This document shows, piece after piece, positions 41,752-44,978 of a stretch of DNA of 44,978 nucleotides. Under the pieces are notes generated by a model, which was given only the letters and a program-made list of their open reading frames with translations, did no database searches and was not told the origin of the DNA. This stretch comes from an uncultured Gammaproteobacteria bacterium (lineage in GTDB: Bacteria; Pseudomonadota; Gammaproteobacteria; Enterobacterales; Succinivibrionaceae): assembly GCA_900315395.1 (NCBI GenBank), contig OMZC01000038.1, positions 1 to 44,978 of the forward strand, in the 5' to 3' direction. The position numbers were made by a program, and so were the translations under genes. Within the stretch, counting starts at the first letter, position 1, and each line of letters starts with the position of its first letter.

Positions 41752-44316
41752 ATGAACAAACAACAACTTGCCAGCAAGATTTGGGAATCAGCCAATAAGA
41801 TGCGTTCAAAAATCGAAGCAAACGAATATAAAGACTACATTCTTGGATTTATTTTTTACAAATTTCTTTCTGATTACGAAGTAAAGTATTTAAAGAAAAT
41901 CGATTGGACAGATGAGTATTTACCTCAAGTAACAGAAAAAGACCAAGACACAGTAGAAAATGTAAAAAATAACATTGGTTACTTTATTTCGTACGAAAAC
42001 TTGTTTTCAACTTGGGTTAAAGATCGTGATTTTTCTTCAGATAAAGTAACTGATGCCTTATCAGCATTCACTCGTAATATAAGTGATGCTCATAAAAAGG
42101 TATTTGATAAAATTTTCGACACTCTTCAAACAGGTTTATCAAAACTGGGAGATACCAACGAGGCAAAAACAAAGGCCATAAGAGCCATAATTGAGCTTAT
42201 AGACAAGATTCCTATGGATGAGAAACAGGATTATGATGTTCTGGGATTTATCTATGAGTATTTGATTAGTAATTTTGCTGCAAACGCAGGTAAGAAAGCA
42301 GGTGAATTCTACACACCACATGAAGTATCTCTTTTAATGTCAGAGATTGTTGCCGAACACCTTAAAAATCATGATGAAATAAAAATCTATGATCCTACAA
42401 GTGGTTCAGGTTCACTTCTTATCAATATTGGTAAGAGCGTTTCTCGCTACATGAAAGATAACAATAAGATCAAGTACTATGCTCAAGAGTTAAAAGAAAA
42501 TACATTTAACCTCACAAGAATGAACCTTGTAATGAGGAATATTAACGTAGACAACATTACATGCCGTTGTGGTGACACCCTTGAAGACGATTGGCCTTAT
42601 TTTGATGATAAAGATAAAGAAAACACCTATGAAGTTCTATATGTTGATGCTGTAGTATCCAATCCTCCATATTCTCAATCATGGAAACCAAAAGGAAAAG
42701 AAAGCGATCCTAGATATATGGGTTATGGTTTAGCGCCTAGAACAAAAGCTGATTATGCTTTCTTATTGCATGACCTATACCACTTAAAACCAAACGGAAT
42801 CATGGCCATTGTTCTTCCTCACGGAGTTTTGTTCAGAGGAGACAGCAACGGTGAAGGAGAAGGTAAGATTAGAAAGCAACTTGTTGAAAATAACCACATT
42901 GATGCAATCATTGGTTTACCTTCAAATGTTTTCTTTGGAACTAGTATTCCTACCATCATCATGGTACTAAAAAAGAACCGTACTAATGATGATGTTCTTA
43001 TCATAGACGCTTCTACAGGATATGAAAAAGTCGGTAAGAACAACGTTCTAAGAGCTCGTGATATTAAGAAGGTAGTGGATATCATTAAAGATAGAACATC
43101 AGTAGATGGATTCTCAAGAGTAGTATCTAGAGATGAAATAAGAGCTAACAATTACAACCTAAATATTCCTCGCTACGTTGATTCATCAACCAAAGAAGAG
43201 AACTGGGACTTGTACTCCACCATGTATGGTGGCATTCCTAAAAAAGAGTATGAATTGCTGAATTCCTATTGGAATGCTTTTCCTTCTTTGACTGAAGAGT
43301 TATTCACCTCAATAAATAACGATTATCTTCAGTTCAAAGACTGTGACATTTATGAAACAATCAATCAAAATAAGGAAGTCTTAAAGTTTAAAGAAAACTT
43401 CAAATTTGCTTTAAGTAAATTTGAAGAAGAAATGACCAAAGAGCTATTTAGCAAATTTAAAAATACCAATTCACTTCAAATAGAAACTCTATTATCAGCT
43501 CTTCTTTTTGAAAAACTGAAATGCTTACCTTTAGTCGATAAATATCAAAATTTCCAAGCATTCAGTGACAATTGGAAAGTAATAGGAACTGACATAGAAA
43601 TAATCCAAACTGAAGGGTTTTATGCAACAAAACAAGTTGATCCTGTTTATGTTATAAAAAAGAAAAAAGGAAAAGACACTGAAGTTCAAGATGGTTGGTG
43701 CGGTCATATTCTTCCTTTCGAATTAGTCCAAAAGAACTATTTTGTTTCTGAATTAGAAGATATAAGTATCCTTGAAAACCGTATTACTGAAATTGAAAAT
43801 GGTCTAAAAGAACTTATTGATGAGCTCGGTGAAGACAAAGATAAAGCTTTTGTAAATTCTGATGGAGATGGATTTGTCAAAGCAGAATTGACTAAAGCAG
43901 TTAAAAATAAAGATGATTTTGAAAACGATACTTATAACGTGTTGTTAAATGCTAAAAAGCTAATAAAAGAACTCGATGACGACAATAAAAAATTAAAAGA
44001 ATACAAAAAACAATTACACGAAAAGACAAAAGAAACTATTGAAACGCTAACAGATGAACAGGTTTTTGAACTATTAAAACAGAAGTGGGTTGATACAACC
44101 ATTTCAAATCAGAATCTAATCTTCAGTGAGATTATTTCAGAGTTCACATCAAAAGTTACATATTTAGTTAATAAATACAAAGTAACTTTTGAAGATGTTG
44201 AGAATCAGTTATCAGAAAGCAGTAATGCAATTTGCTCACTTTTAACAGAACTGAACGGTAATGAGTATGATGAAAAAGGCATCTCAGAACTAAATAAGCT
44301 ACTGAGAGGCGAATAA
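41752..44316 (+). CDS. hsdM: type I methyltransferase M subunit, extended
   Basis: The N-terminus (QQLASKIWESANKMRSKIEANEYKDYILGFIFYKFLSDYE) is the HsdM_N domain. The N6-adenine methylase follows, with the SAM site YDPTSGSGSLL (about 213-223) and catalytic NPPY at 304-307. Typical HsdM proteins are 480-530 aa. This one is 854 aa, with a C-terminal extension from about 500 that has a second acidic domain and coiled-coil helices (RITEIENGLKELIDELGEDK, DDDNKKLKEYKKQLHEKTKETIETL). It methylates adenine at sites chosen by HsdS. hsdS starts two bases after its stop. Confidence 0.94.
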   Translation: MNKQQLASKIWESANKMRSKIEANEYKDYILGFIFYKFLSDYEVKYLKKIDWTDEYLPQVTEKDQDTVENVKNNIGYFISYENLFSTWVKDRDFSSDKVTDALSAFTRNISDAHKKVFDKIFDTLQTGLSKLGDTNEAKTKAIRAIIELIDKIPMDEKQDYDVLGFIYEYLISNFAANAGKKAGEFYTPHEVSLLMSEIVAEHLKNHDEIKIYDPTSGSGSLLINIGKSVSRYMKDNNKIKYYAQELKENTFNLTRMNLVMRNINVDNITCRCGDTLEDDWPYFDDKDKENTYEVLYVDAVVSNPPYSQSWKPKGKESDPRYMGYGLAPRTKADYAFLLHDLYHLKPNGIMAIVLPHGVLFRGDSNGEGEGKIRKQLVENNHIDAIIGLPSNVFFGTSIPTIIMVLKKNRTNDDVLIIDASTGYEKVGKNNVLRARDIKKVVDIIKDRTSVDGFSRVVSRDEIRANNYNLNIPRYVDSSTKEENWDLYSTMYGGIPKKEYELLNSYWNAFPSLTEELFTSINNDYLQFKDCDIYETINQNKEVLKFKENFKFALSKFEEEMTKELFSKFKNTNSLQIETLLSALLFEKLKCLPLVDKYQNFQAFSDNWKVIGTDIEIIQTEGFYATKQVDPVYVIKKKKGKDTEVQDGWCGHILPFELVQKNYFVSELEDISILENRITEIENGLKELIDELGEDKDKAFVNSDGDGFVKAELTKAVKNKDDFENDTYNVLLNAKKLIKELDDDNKKLKEYKKQLHEKTKETIETLTDEQVFELLKQKWVDTTISNQNLIFSEIISEFTSKVTYLVNKYKVTFEDVENQLSESSNAICSLLTELNGNEYDEKGISELNKLLRGE

Positions 44317-44318
44317 TC

Positions 44319-44978
44319 ATGACAAAAGAAAATAAGCCTGAAATTCGTTTTTCAGGATTTTCTGACGCTTGGAAACAGCGTAAAGTTGACGATATTGCAA
44401 ATCGTTTTGACAATTTACGAGTTCCTGTAGCCGAAAATGAGAGACATCATGGAAATATTCCTTACTATGGAGCCAATGGAATTCAAGATTATGTTGAAGG
44501 TTTTACCCATGATGGAGAATTCATTTTGGTTGCTGAAGATGGAGCAAATGATCTAGTTAACTACCCTGTTCAATATGTTAATGGAAAGATTTGGGTTAAC
44601 AATCATGCACATGTTTTACAGGGAAAAGAGCATATTGATACAAAATTCTTAAAATATGCTTTTCAAACTACAAATATTGGACCATATCTTGTAGGCGGAG
44701 GAAGATCAAAACTCAATGCTGATGTAATGATGCAGATACTACTGAATATTCCTGAAGAAAAAGAGCAAATTAGAGTATCCAATTTTATTTTTGAAATTGA
44801 GAATAATATTACCCTTCAACTGCGTAAGTTAGAGCTTCTAAAAAATCAGAAAAAGGCTTTTTTAGAAAAAATGTTTCCTAAAGAAGGAGAAAATGTTCCT
44901 GAAATTCGTTTTTCAGGATTTTCTGACGCTTGGAAACAGCGTAAGCTTTCTGATATTGCTCTAATTGTTGGTGGCGGA
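44319..44978 (+). CDS. hsdS: type I specificity subunit S, 3' cut by window edge
   Basis: The 220 visible residues cover the first target-recognition domain (NIPYYGANGIQDYVEGFTHDGEFILVAEDG, then KIWVNNHAHVL, GGGRSKLNADVMMQILLNIP), the first conserved helix (EIENNITLQLRKLELLKNQKKAFLEKMF) and the start of the second domain. HsdS picks the bipartite DNA site. The entry segment PEIRFSGFSDAWKQRK appears twice, before each recognition domain, encoded by identical DNA. The ATG at 44319 lies two bases after the hsdM stop, with GAGAGG upstream. The rest lies beyond the window. Confidence 0.93.
   Translation, partial: MTKENKPEIRFSGFSDAWKQRKVDDIANRFDNLRVPVAENERHHGNIPYYGANGIQDYVEGFTHDGEFILVAEDGANDLVNYPVQYVNGKIWVNNHAHVLQGKEHIDTKFLKYAFQTTNIGPYLVGGGRSKLNADVMMQILLNIPEEKEQIRVSNFIFEIENNITLQLRKLELLKNQKKAFLEKMFPKEGENVPEIRFSGFSDAWKQRKLSDIALIVGGG
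44337..44383 (+). repeat. 47-bp hsdS repeat, copy 1
   Basis: This starts CCTGAAATTCGTTTTTCAGG and ends with GCGTAA, coding PEIRFSGFSDAWKQRK before the first recognition domain. It is identical to copy 2 at 44898-44944. Confidence 0.95.
44898..44944 (+). repeat. 47-bp hsdS repeat, copy 2
   Basis: This is an exact copy of 44337-44383 before the second recognition domain. The offset is 561 bp, or 187 codons, so recombination between the copies would delete or swap one domain without loss of frame. Confidence 0.95.

Noticed and set aside
44168-44413. 81-codon minus-strand frame across the hsdM/hsdS junction
   Set aside because: It is a shadow of the coding strand without ribosome site or protein-like composition.

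Overview
The window looks like the chromosome of a low-GC, anaerobic gammaproteobacterium, probably of the Succinivibrionaceae/Aeromonadales type. The host-like genes support this: an adjacent pyrB-pyrI pair (catalytic plus regulatory aspartate transcarbamoylase subunits), a trpS with no T-box leader, an efflux operon in the same order as Escherichia coli cecR-ybhG-ybhF-ybhS-ybhR, an AGCS sodium/amino-acid symporter and a membrane EAL protein. This placement is inferred from gene content and order; no database search was possible.

Positions 1 to about 10.4 kb (perhaps to 12.1 kb) look like acquired DNA of Firmicutes style. They hold the end of a phage-type amidase, a Vsr/DUF559-like nuclease, a SHOCT-like small protein and a trio of large serine recombinase genes whose middle member has no catalytic domain. 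A terminator follows, then an extended -10 promoter and a two-gene cassette: an unrecognised 327-aa protein overlapping a RecQ-like helicase with a C-terminal nuclease domain. After that come a ClbS/DfsB-like protein, a shortened GNAT, a 38-codon gene, a RhuM protein, an orphan gap of about 570 bp and a Fic protein with a perfect 21-bp tandem repeat.

From 12.1 to 36.3 kb the genes look host-like. There is a LysR regulator with a flavodoxin-type reductase and an aldo/keto reductase, then trpS. Three MATE exporters follow, two of them flanking a MarR regulator with a perfect palindromic operator. A GNAT, an XRE regulator, the AGCS symporter, the EAL phosphodiesterase and pyrBI come next. The last part is a two-sided ABC efflux locus: TetR, membrane fusion protein, double ATPase and two permeases on one strand, and a second fusion protein plus permease on the other. 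Two near-identical TetR-type operators in the gap probably control both sides, and the right arm has no ATPase of its own, so it may share the left arm's.

From tRNA-Trp (36285-36360) to the right edge is a defence island. It contains three copies of a GTGGTACACCA element, an MmeI-like restriction gene cut off before its methyltransferase domain, a decayed IS1634-type transposase, and a divergent type I restriction-modification locus (hsdR on -, hsdM-hsdS on +). hsdS runs off the edge and carries two identical 47-bp repeats 561 bp (187 codons) apart. The best candidates for something undescribed are the helicase-nuclease cassette at 5.1-8.1 kb, the recombinase trio, and the divergent efflux locus.
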